64,000 bases of DNA from Enemella evansiae (GTDB lineage Bacteria > Actinomycetota > Actinomycetes > Propionibacteriales > Propionibacteriaceae): assembly GCF_002250705.1 (NCBI RefSeq), contig NZ_NMVP01000008.1:1-64000 (forward strand), written 5' to 3'. Position 1 is the stretch's first letter; each line of letters begins with the position of its first letter. The notes under the pieces were generated by a model. That model worked only from the letters and a program-made list of their open reading frames with translations. It searched no databases and had not been told where the DNA came from. Shown here piece after piece: positions 18,891 to 25,983 of this stretch. The translations under genes and the position numbers were made by a program.

Positions 18891-19339
18891 ACGGGGTGGA
18901 GTCGTTCGCCGACCTCGCCGCGGTGCAGGAGGAGGTCCGCCGGGAGCTCGGTTTCCGGTTGTTCACCGTGCTCGCCCTCGAGGATGAGGGCAGGATACTC
19001 ACCCGGGTGTGGTCATCGGAACCGGAGGCGTACCCGGTCGGTGGCCGCAAACAGGTGGCCACCGAGATCTCGCCCGGCTGGGTCCAGCGCTGCCTGGTCG
19101 AGCAGCGCAGCTTCTTCGGTGCCACTCCCGAGCAGGTGCGCCAGGTGTTCGCCGATCACGAGCTGATCGCCGCACTCGGTTGCGGCAGCATCATCAACGT
19201 GCCCGTCGTCGTCGGCGGGGAAACCGTTGGAGCATTGAACATTCTCGATGCCGAGGGGCACTATGCCGCCGACTCGGTGCGACTGGCCGAACGCATTGCC
19301 GAGCGTTCGGCGTACGCGATCGAAAGGAGCGTTGGATGA
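18887..19339 (+). CDS. Stand-alone GAF-domain protein
   Basis: 150 residues forming a single GAF domain: an N-terminal helix (FADLAAVQEEVRRELG), the central strand LFTVLALEDEGRILTRVWSS, the segment GCGSIINVPVVVGGETVGAL and a C-terminal helix (LAERIAERSAYAIER). There is no output domain. GAF domains bind small ligands and some act as enzymes or chaperones. It is translationally coupled to the MFS gene upstream and the amidohydrolase downstream (ATGA overlaps at both ends), so it probably works with them as a ligand sensor or substrate-binding accessory. This role is inference. Confidence 0.8.
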   Translation: MNGVESFADLAAVQEEVRRELGFRLFTVLALEDEGRILTRVWSSEPEAYPVGGRKQVATEISPGWVQRCLVEQRSFFGATPEQVRQVFADHELIAALGCGSIINVPVVVGGETVGALNILDAEGHYAADSVRLAERIAERSAYAIERSVG

Positions 19340-20556
19340 GCGAGCTGGTGCTGAGCGGTGGGCGGGTGTTCGATCCCGGGACCGGTGACTGGCACACCCA
19401 CGATCTGCGGATCCGCGACGGCCGGGTCGTCGAGGTCGGGGAGTCGCTCGGCGGGGACGAACGGCTGGATGTCAGCGATCGCTTCGTGCTGCCCGGTCTG
19501 ATCGATTGCCATGTGCACATCATGGCCAGTTCGGCCGATCTGGCATCGCTGCCGGACACGCCGCCGAGTTACGTGGCGCTCGGTGCCGCGGAGATCATGG
19601 GCGGCATGCTGGATCGGGGCTTCACCACGGTGCGCGATGTGGGCGGTGCCGACTTCGGCTACCACCGTGCGCAGCGGGAGGGGCTGGTACGCGGGCCGCG
19701 GATCTTCTTCGGAGGCAGGGCTCTCTCGCAGACCGGTGGGCATGGCGACGTGCGGCCGGCGGGCCGCAACGGTTACGACCCGAGCCAGTGCTGCGCCGGG
19801 CTCGGGCGGGTCGCCGACGGCGTCGACGAGGTGCGCCGGGCGGCGCGGGACGAGCTGCGCAAGGGTGCCGACCATCTCAAGATCATGGCCTCCGGCGGGG
19901 TGGCCTCACCGACCGACCGGATCGATTCGGTGCAGTACTCGTTGGCGGAGATGCGTGCCGCGGTCGAGGAGGCCGAGGCTGCCAACCGCTATGTCGCCGC
20001 CCATGCGTACACCTCGCGGGCGATCCGACGGGCGCTGGAGGCCGGGGTCCGCAGCATCGAGCATGCGAACCTGATCGATGAGGAGACGGTGGCGATGCTG
20101 CGGGAGAAGGACGCGTTCGTCACGATGAACCTGGTCACCTACTGGGCGCTCGCCGACGAGGGCCAACGCTTCGGGCTGCCCGCCGATCAGCTCGCGAAGG
20201 TGGCCGCGGTGCTCGACGGGGGTGTCCGCGCGCTGAAGCTCGCCCATGCCGGGGGTGTGAACCCCGCCTTCGGCACCGATCTGCTCGGCGGGATGCATCG
20301 CCACCAGGCACGGGAGTTCGCGATCCGCGCCGAACACATCCCGGCGGTCGACGTGATCCGCGGCGCCACCTCGGTCGCCGCGCGGTTGCTGCGCCGCGAG
20401 GACGAGTTGGGCACCCTGGCCGAGGGGGCGTACGCCGATGTGGTGGTGGTGGACGGTGATCCGGTGGCCGACATCTCGGTGCTGGCCGAGAGCCGGCTGC
20501 GGCACGTGCTGCAGGGTGGCCGGGTGGTCGCCGGTGAACAAGCCGGACGGTCCTGA
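19336..20556 (+). CDS. Imidazolonepropionase-like amidohydrolase
   Basis: 406 residues from the ATG at 19336 that overlaps the GAF stop. It is a metal-dependent hydrolase of the amidohydrolase superfamily. VLPGLIDCHVHIMAS carries the first metal-binding HxH, HLKIMASGGVASP supplies the carbamylated-Lys/strand 4 region, YVAAHAYTSRAIRRALEAG and SIEHANLID give the His ligands, and FGTDLLGGMH has the catalytic Asp. The C-terminal strand returns to the beta-sandwich. Relatives include Xaa-Pro dipeptidases and hydrolases of cyclic ureas and N-acyl compounds. The exact substrate is unknown; context suggests an imported amide or cyclic amide. Confidence 0.85.
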   Translation: MSELVLSGGRVFDPGTGDWHTHDLRIRDGRVVEVGESLGGDERLDVSDRFVLPGLIDCHVHIMASSADLASLPDTPPSYVALGAAEIMGGMLDRGFTTVRDVGGADFGYHRAQREGLVRGPRIFFGGRALSQTGGHGDVRPAGRNGYDPSQCCAGLGRVADGVDEVRRAARDELRKGADHLKIMASGGVASPTDRIDSVQYSLAEMRAAVEEAEAANRYVAAHAYTSRAIRRALEAGVRSIEHANLIDEETVAMLREKDAFVTMNLVTYWALADEGQRFGLPADQLAKVAAVLDGGVRALKLAHAGGVNPAFGTDLLGGMHRHQAREFAIRAEHIPAVDVIRGATSVAARLLRREDELGTLAEGAYADVVVVDGDPVADISVLAESRLRHVLQGGRVVAGEQAGRS

Positions 20557-20727
20557 CCCGGCACTCGAACTCCTGGGGCCGATCGCACCGTGTGGACTGG
20601 CACGCCACCCCTGGAGGATCGATGTCCAAGGAGACAAGGGGTTCGCGACAGCCCTGCGGGGCGGCAAGGTGTACGCCTACCGCGCGTGAGGGCCGGGGGA
20701 TCCGGGCCGGTTGTTCACGTGGCCCTG

Positions 20728-20796
20728 CGAAATCTGCGGCTCGATCGCGGAATCGGCCGATCTGGGCACGGATCTGCAATCGAGCCGCAGATTTCG
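20728..20796. repeat. Perfect 18-bp inverted repeat in the intergenic region
   Basis: CGAAATCTGCGGCTCGAT at 20728-20745 and its exact reverse complement at 20779-20796, separated by 33 nt. It lies 171 bp after the amidohydrolase stop and may act as a terminator or be a small palindromic element. Between 20557 and 20727 there is only a weak short open frame starting at ATG 20622 with a GGAGG upstream; I see no recognisable gene there. Confidence 0.6.
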
Positions 20797-20816
20797 GCGG
20801 GCTGCTATCGAGGTGC

Positions 20817-20962
20817 GCTCATCTCGACACGCTCGGCATTGCTCCGCTTCGCTACGCATGCCGAGCTACTCGATGAGCGTACGTTCCGCTTCGCTGCGCA
20901 TGCCGAGCTACTCGATGAGCGTACGTTCCGCTGCGCTGCGCATGCCGAGCTCCTCGATGAGC
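20817..20962. repeat. REP-like palindrome with 42-bp tandem copies
   Basis: GCTCATCTCGA (20817-20827) and TCGATGAGC (20870-20878) enclose a second inverted pair, GCTCGGCAT (20831-20839) and ATGCCGAGC (20858-20866). The right half is then repeated in tandem: the word CATGCCGAGCT starts at 20857, 20899 and 20941, a period of exactly 42 bp, with few differences between copies. The outer arms resemble the 44-bp repeats at 40467 and 42371. It sits between two convergent genes. In one frame it encodes a 14-residue repeat, but no credible gene is associated. Confidence 0.7.
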
Positions 20963-20972
20963 GTGGGGGTGG

Positions 20973-21749
20973 CTACTTGGTGAGCGAATCGGAGCGGAGG
21001 CCGGCCTCGACGCGGCGTACCGCCTCGGTGGTGGCCTCCTTGATCAGCCGACCGCAGGCCGGGTTGTAACGCGTGGTCGGCAGGGCGACGGTGACGGCGG
21101 CGACACCGACCCCGTCGGTGGTGCGGACCAGCCGGCCGAAGGCGGTCACCCCGCGCTCGGAGCGGCCGCGGTTCATCGCGATCCCGGCCCGGCGCACCTT
21201 CGCCAGCTCGGTCCGCAACCAGTCGGGATCCACCGGGTCGCCGGTCTCCAGACAGCGCTCCAACGCCTCCTCATCGGACAGCTCGGAGAGCAGCATCATC
21301 CCGCCGGCGGTCCGGTGCGCGGTGAAGAGCATCCCCTCGCGGGTGCCGACATGCAGCTGGTGCGGGGACTCCGCACTCGCCAGGAACCGCACATTGCCAC
21401 CGACCAGGATCATCAGATGGCTGGTCTCCTGCACCACCTCGGTGAGCAGCGCCAACGGCCGCAACGAGGCCTCCCGCAACCGGGCGGTCAGGGACGGGGT
21501 GTCGCCGCCACCGGCCAGCACCCGGCCGGGACCGTAACGCCGATCCGCACCCTGCACCGCGAAGTCGCGATAGACCAGCATCCGCGCCAACCGGTGCGCC
21601 GTCGAGGGCGCCACCTCCAGTCGCTGGGCGATCTCGGCGACGCTCAACTCTCCCTCCAGTTGCAGCATCGCCGCCAGTCGCAACGCATTGTCCACCGAGG
21701 CCAACGCATAGGAGGGCCGGTCCTTGCGGGTCGTGGCGCGTACCGTCAT
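20973..21749 (-). CDS. IclR-family transcriptional regulator of the gentisate cassette
   Basis: 258 residues with an ATG start. The N-terminal winged helix (about residues 12-75) contains ASVDNALRLAAMLQLEGELS and VAEIAQRLEVAPSTAHRLARML. The C-terminal IclR effector domain (about residues 85-250) contains ETSHLMILVGGNVRFLASAES and GGMMLLSELSDEEA. It is divergent from the MFS, gentisate dioxygenase, hydrolase and isomerase genes, as in other actinobacterial gentisate clusters, and is the probable regulator. The likely operator is at 21778-21794. Confidence 0.87.
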   Translation of the reverse strand: MTVRATTRKDRPSYALASVDNALRLAAMLQLEGELSVAEIAQRLEVAPSTAHRLARMLVYRDFAVQGADRRYGPGRVLAGGGDTPSLTARLREASLRPLALLTEVVQETSHLMILVGGNVRFLASAESPHQLHVGTREGMLFTAHRTAGGMMLLSELSDEEALERCLETGDPVDPDWLRTELAKVRRAGIAMNRGRSERGVTAFGRLVRTTDGVGVAAVTVALPTTRYNPACGRLIKEATTEAVRRVEAGLRSDSLTK

Positions 21750-21777
21750 GGCTCCATTCTGCTATAGAGAATTACCT

Positions 21778-21794
21778 GTTCCTATCCGTGGAAC
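21778..21794. promoter_or_regulatory. IclR-type operator candidate
   Basis: Inverted repeat GTTCC (21778-21782), 7-nt spacer, GGAAC (21790-21794) in the 54-bp region between iclR-like and MFS genes. A TATAGA box at 21762-21767 is nearby. IclR proteins often bind GGAAC/GTTCC-type palindromes. Confidence 0.5.
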
Positions 21795-21803
21795 GGATTC
21801 ACC

Positions 21804-23204
21804 ATGGAAGGCATGCCTCTCAATGAAATGAGTGCCGGACGTCGTCGTCCGGACGATTCGAGTGCCGGCCATCGCCGTCCGGCCTGGCTGGTCGTCCTGC
21901 TCTGTTGGATCCTGGTGGTCTTCGACGGCTACGACCTGATCGTGTACGGCACCACGTTGCCGCATCTCCAGGCTGAATGGGGATTGTCGGCCGGTGCCGC
22001 TGGGTTCGTCGGCTCCCTCGCCTTCGCCGGAATGATGGTCGGGGCCCTGGTCGCCGGCTACCTGGCCGACCACCTCGGTCGGCGCAACACCATCCTGGTC
22101 TGCACGGCACTGTTCTCGGTCTTCACCGCGGCCTGCGCCTTCGCCACCGATCAGACGATGTTCGGCGCCTTCCGCTTCATCGCCGGGATCGGGCTCGGCG
22201 GTCTGGTGCCGTCGGCCAATGCGCTCACCGCGGAGTTCGTACGCCCGCGCTTCCGTTCGGCGGTGTCCACCATCATGATGTCCGGGGTGCCGATCGGCGG
22301 TTCGATCGCCGCCGTGATCGGCATCTTCCTGCTGCCCAAGCAGCCCACCGCAGGCACCTGGCACGAGATGTATCTGATCGGTTTCGCCGCGGTCGCGGTG
22401 ATCATCATCTGCCTCTTCGCATTGCCGGAATCCCCGTCCTGGTTGCGTTCCAAGGGACGGGTGGCAGCAGCCGAACGGGTGGAGGCGATCTACGGGATCC
22501 GATTCACCGACGAAGCCAGCGTGGTCGCCGAGCAGTCCGAGGTGAACAAGCAGGGTGGCCCGTTCCACCAGCCGTGGCTGCTGCCGACCATCCTGTTCTC
22601 CGCCGCGACGCTGACCACCCTGTTCGCCTGGTACGGGCTGGGCACCTGGCTGCCCAAGCTGATGGCCTCCGATGCCCGCTTCGACATGGGCAACCCGCTG
22701 GGATTCCTGCTGGCATTGAACCTCGGCGCCGTCGTCGGGTCCGCGCTGACCGCCTGGGCCGGCGTCCGGTTCGGGCCCGTGCGCAGTGCCGTCGTCGCCG
22801 CGCTGGCGGCCGGGCTCGGCCTCGCCTTCCTGCTCACCTACCCGGGCTCGCTGGCGCCGATCTATGCCGCGCTGATCTTCGCCGGCATCGGCACCCACGG
22901 TACCCAGTGCCTGATCATCGCCGCGATCACCACCCACTATCCGGCCCGGTTGCGCGGCGCCGCGCTCGGCCTCGCGCTGGGGATCGGCCGGATCGGTGCG
23001 GTCGCCGCACCGCAGGTCGGTGGCTGGTTGCTCGACTGGACCACCTCACCCACCAGTCCCAGGGGCAACGTGGGCAGCAACTTCGCCGCATTCGCCATCG
23101 CAGCAGGGATCTCGGCGATTCTGCTGGCGATCATCGCGGTGACCGTCAAGCACCGCCAGGTGACCCAGTCGCCCGCTCCGGTAATCTCAGAAACCTCCTC
23201 CTGA
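21804..23204 (+). CDS. MFS aromatic acid:H+ symporter, probable gentisate / 3-hydroxybenzoate importer
   Basis: 466 residues from the ATG at 21804; the ATG at 21813 is an alternative. Twelve hydrophobic segments are visible. FDGYDLIVYG in TM1 and ADHLGRRN in loop 2-3 are signatures of the aromatic acid/H+ symporter family, with ALPESPSWL in the central loop. A cytoplasmic N-terminus of about 25 residues is rich in Arg and Ser. The gene heads a cassette with gentisate 1,2-dioxygenase 13 bp downstream, so the substrate is likely gentisate or 3-hydroxybenzoate. Expression is presumably controlled by the divergent IclR protein. Confidence 0.87.
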   Translation: MEGMPLNEMSAGRRRPDDSSAGHRRPAWLVVLLCWILVVFDGYDLIVYGTTLPHLQAEWGLSAGAAGFVGSLAFAGMMVGALVAGYLADHLGRRNTILVCTALFSVFTAACAFATDQTMFGAFRFIAGIGLGGLVPSANALTAEFVRPRFRSAVSTIMMSGVPIGGSIAAVIGIFLLPKQPTAGTWHEMYLIGFAAVAVIIICLFALPESPSWLRSKGRVAAAERVEAIYGIRFTDEASVVAEQSEVNKQGGPFHQPWLLPTILFSAATLTTLFAWYGLGTWLPKLMASDARFDMGNPLGFLLALNLGAVVGSALTAWAGVRFGPVRSAVVAALAAGLGLAFLLTYPGSLAPIYAALIFAGIGTHGTQCLIIAAITTHYPARLRGAALGLALGIGRIGAVAAPQVGGWLLDWTTSPTSPRGNVGSNFAAFAIAAGISAILLAIIAVTVKHRQVTQSPAPVISETSS

Positions 23205-23217
23205 AAGGGGATCCATC

Positions 23218-24375
23218 GTGTCTGTCGATCACGCTTCCGAACCGATGCAGCAGTCCTCCCCGGTGAAATTGCCGCCCATCGAGGGGCCCACGCAGCCGCC
23301 GATCACCGCTGAGCTCACCGAGCTCTACCGCTCCTTCGAGAAGGAGCTGCTGATCCCGCTGTGGTACGAGATCGGTGACCTGATGCCGGCCAACCCGCAG
23401 TCCAAGGCGGCCGCCCACCTGTGGCGATGGGCGGATCTGCTGCCGCTGGCCGAGCAGGCCGGTCGGATCGTCGCGGTCGGCCGGGGCGGGGAACGCCGGG
23501 CGATCGCGCTGGCCAACCCGAGCCTGGGCGGCCGGCCCTACATCGCACCGAACCTGTGGTGCGCCATCCAATACCTGGGCCCGGGGGAGACCGCGCCCTA
23601 TCACCGGCACACCCAGAACGCATTCCGATTCGTCGTCGAGGGCCAGGGCGTGTGGACACTGGTGAACGGCGACTCGGTCGCCATGCAGCGCGGTGACTTC
23701 CTGCCGCAGGGGTCGTGGAACTGGCACGCCCACCACAACCCCAGTGGCAACCCGATGGCCTGGATCGACGGGCTCGACATCCCCTTCCAGTACGCCGCGG
23801 AGAGCACCTTCTTCGAGTTCGGCCCCGAGGAGCTGGACAACACCGGCACCCCGGAACTGTCCGACTCCGAGAAGTTGTGGCGCCACGGCGGGCTCACCCC
23901 GCTCACCGCGGCCGGGCGTACCAGCCCCTCCTCACCGCTGCTCGCCTATCGCTGGAGCGCCACCGATGCGGCGCTCACCGGGCAGCTCGAAGTGGCCCGC
24001 AACCGCCCCGAGGTGCTGCCCGAACCCGGGCACGCCGCGGTCCGCTACACCAACCCGCAGACCGCCCGGGACGTGCTGCCCACCATCCGCACCGAGATCC
24101 ACCGGATCACCCCCGGCACCGAGACCACCCCGATCCGTCGGGTCGGCAGCAGCGTCTATCAGGTCTTCGACGGTTCCGGCCGGGTCCGGGTGGGGGAGCA
24201 GAGCTGGAGCGTCACCCGCGGCGACCTCTTCGTGGTGCCGTCCTGGCAGCAGTTCAGCGTCACCTCGACCGCGACCGGTTCGGATTCCGACTCGGGTGCG
24301 CTGGATCTGTTCAGCTTCTCCGACGCCCCCATCTTCGAAGCCCTCAATCTCTACCGCGAACAGGAGAACGCATGA
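23218..24375 (+). CDS. Gentisate 1,2-dioxygenase
   Basis: 385 residues from a GTG start after a GAAAGGGG ribosome binding site. It cleaves the gentisate ring between C1 and C2 to maleylpyruvate using Fe(II) and O2 (EC 1.13.11.4). It is a bicupin: the N-terminal cupin has APYHRHTQNAFRFVVEG, with iron-binding His129 and His131, then PQGSWNWHAHHN carrying further His residues; the second cupin (about residues 280-380) has VYQVFDGSGRVRVG and VPSWQQFSV and lacks the metal His set, as is usual. The start of the gene is 13 bp after the MFS stop and the end overlaps the hydrolase start. Confidence 0.93.
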   Translation: MSVDHASEPMQQSSPVKLPPIEGPTQPPITAELTELYRSFEKELLIPLWYEIGDLMPANPQSKAAAHLWRWADLLPLAEQAGRIVAVGRGGERRAIALANPSLGGRPYIAPNLWCAIQYLGPGETAPYHRHTQNAFRFVVEGQGVWTLVNGDSVAMQRGDFLPQGSWNWHAHHNPSGNPMAWIDGLDIPFQYAAESTFFEFGPEELDNTGTPELSDSEKLWRHGGLTPLTAAGRTSPSSPLLAYRWSATDAALTGQLEVARNRPEVLPEPGHAAVRYTNPQTARDVLPTIRTEIHRITPGTETTPIRRVGSSVYQVFDGSGRVRVGEQSWSVTRGDLFVVPSWQQFSVTSTATGSDSDSGALDLFSFSDAPIFEALNLYREQENA

Positions 24376-25202
24376 AACTCGCCACCATCCACACCGCCGA
24401 CGGCACCCAGGCAGCCCGCCTCGAGGGCGATGAGCTCGTCGCGCTGCCGGCCCCCGATGTCCGGGCTCTGCTGGCCCACCCGGACATGGCGGCGATCGCG
24501 GCCGTCGACGGTCCGCGGATCGCGGTGGCCGAGGCCAACTTCGCCCCGGTGGTGGTCAACCCGCAGCGGATCGTCTGCGTCGGGTTGAACTACGCGAATC
24601 ACATCAAGGAAATGGGCCGCGACCTGCCCGAATATCCGACGATCTTCTCCAAGTACCCCGATGCGCTCACCGGTGCCTTCGACGACATCCCGCTGCCGCC
24701 GGAGACCGAGGCCTTCGACTGGGAGGTCGAGCTGGCGGTGATCGTCGGCGCCAGCGGCCGCCGGCTCACCGGTGCCGACGGCGAGGCCGCGATCGCCGGC
24801 TTCGCCACCCTCAACGACGTCACCGTCCGCGACTGGCAGTACCGCACCAAGGAGTGGACCCAGGGCAAGGCGTGGGAGAAGCAGACCCCGCTCGGCCCCT
24901 ATCTGGTCACCCCCGACGAGGTCGGCGGCACCCGCCCCGCGCTGCGGGTGACCACCAGGGTGGACGGCGAGATCATGCAGGACAACAACACCGCCGAGCT
25001 GGTCTTCGACCCGGTGCGCCTGGTCGAATACATCTCCACCTTCACCCGGCTGCAGCCCGGAGACGTGATCGCGACGGGTACGCCCGGCGGCGTCGGCCAT
25101 GCCCGCAAGCCACCGGTCTATCTGCACCCCGGTTCGGTCCTGGAGACCGAGGTCGAGGGGGTCGGCGCCCAGCGCAACCGGATCGTCGAGGAGCAGCTGT
25201 GA
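24372..25202 (+). CDS. Fumarylacetoacetate hydrolase family protein, probable fumarylpyruvate hydrolase
   Basis: 276 residues starting at ATG 24372, inside an ATGA overlap with the dioxygenase. The FAH fold shows VCVGLNYANHIKEMG, then the metal-binding acidic motif DWEVELAVIVG and the segment GFATLNDVTVRDWQ, followed by DVIATGTPGGVGHA. In the gentisate pathway the enzyme splits fumarylpyruvate into fumarate and pyruvate. Acylpyruvate hydrolases share this fold, so the exact substrate is inferred from the operon. It overlaps the next gene by GTGA. Confidence 0.88.
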   Translation: MKLATIHTADGTQAARLEGDELVALPAPDVRALLAHPDMAAIAAVDGPRIAVAEANFAPVVVNPQRIVCVGLNYANHIKEMGRDLPEYPTIFSKYPDALTGAFDDIPLPPETEAFDWEVELAVIVGASGRRLTGADGEAAIAGFATLNDVTVRDWQYRTKEWTQGKAWEKQTPLGPYLVTPDEVGGTRPALRVTTRVDGEIMQDNNTAELVFDPVRLVEYISTFTRLQPGDVIATGTPGGVGHARKPPVYLHPGSVLETEVEGVGAQRNRIVEEQL

Positions 25203-25876
25203 GGCTGGACTGGACCCGCGACGGCACCGCCGCGGTCACCGAGGCCCTGGAATCCCTGTCAGAACAGGATTTCCAGGCGCCCTCGGGGCTGCCGGGGTGG
25301 ACCCGCAAGCACCTGGTGGCCCACCTGGCGGCGAACGCGGACGCGCTCACCAACCTGGTCGCCTGGGCGCGTACCGGGGTGGAGACGCCGATGTATTCCT
25401 CCACCGGCCAGCGCAATGCCGACATCGAGGCCGGGGGCCAGCGCCCCGGCAGCGAACTGCGGGACTGGTTCACCGACTCCGCCGCGCGGCTCGACACCGA
25501 CTGGGCCGCCCTGACCGAGGACCAGTGGCAGCACGCGGTCCGCACCGCCCAGGGGCGTACCGTCCCGGCCGGTGAAACCGTCTGGATGCGCAACCGGGAA
25601 CTGTGGGTGCACCTGGTCGATCTCGATCTCGATCTCGGCAACGGCTTCAACCAGGCGCCGATCGAGTTCTGCTCCCGGCTGGTCACCGAGATCGCCGCCA
25701 AGCGGGCCGACCAGGGTCCGGCGCTGGAGCTGCACAGCAGCGACACCGGGGAGACCTGGCAGGTCAGCGGGTCCGGGGAACCGGTTCGGCTCACCGGAAC
25801 ACTCGCCGAGATGACGGCATATCTCAGCGGTCGCGGAAACCCGGTGGGTGGTCCGGAGCTGCCTGCCTGGCTCTGA
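25199..25876 (+). CDS. Mycothiol-dependent maleylpyruvate isomerase
   Basis: 225 residues from a GTG at 25199 overlapping the previous stop. It isomerises maleylpyruvate to fumarylpyruvate with mycothiol as cofactor (EC 5.2.1.4). It has the DinB-like MDMPI N-terminal bundle and a small C-terminal domain. His42 (LVAHLAANAD), Glu134 and His138 (RELWVHLVDLD) fit the zinc ligands His52, Glu144 and His148 of the Corynebacterium glutamicum enzyme with a constant offset of 10. It completes the dioxygenase-isomerase-hydrolase set and shows that the host makes mycothiol. Confidence 0.92.
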   Translation: MRLDWTRDGTAAVTEALESLSEQDFQAPSGLPGWTRKHLVAHLAANADALTNLVAWARTGVETPMYSSTGQRNADIEAGGQRPGSELRDWFTDSAARLDTDWAALTEDQWQHAVRTAQGRTVPAGETVWMRNRELWVHLVDLDLDLGNGFNQAPIEFCSRLVTEIAAKRADQGPALELHSSDTGETWQVSGSGEPVRLTGTLAEMTAYLSGRGNPVGGPELPAWL

Positions 25877-25983
25877 GACGGCGGTCACTCCGCGGCGGGG
25901 GCGTGATTTCGTGCCGACTGGTACGGATGGGATGAACATGTACGCTTCCGCCGTACCGACCCCGTTCAGGCAGAAAGGCAATC

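Noticed and set aside
20622..20876. Short open frame with a GGAGG site and several Cys residues after the amidohydrolase gene.
   Set aside because: It runs through the inverted repeat and REP region and shows no recognisable protein; coding cannot be supported.
20857..20962. Regular 42-bp repeats considered as a CRISPR array.
   Set aside because: There are no unique spacers; the repeats are directly adjacent and no cas genes are nearby.
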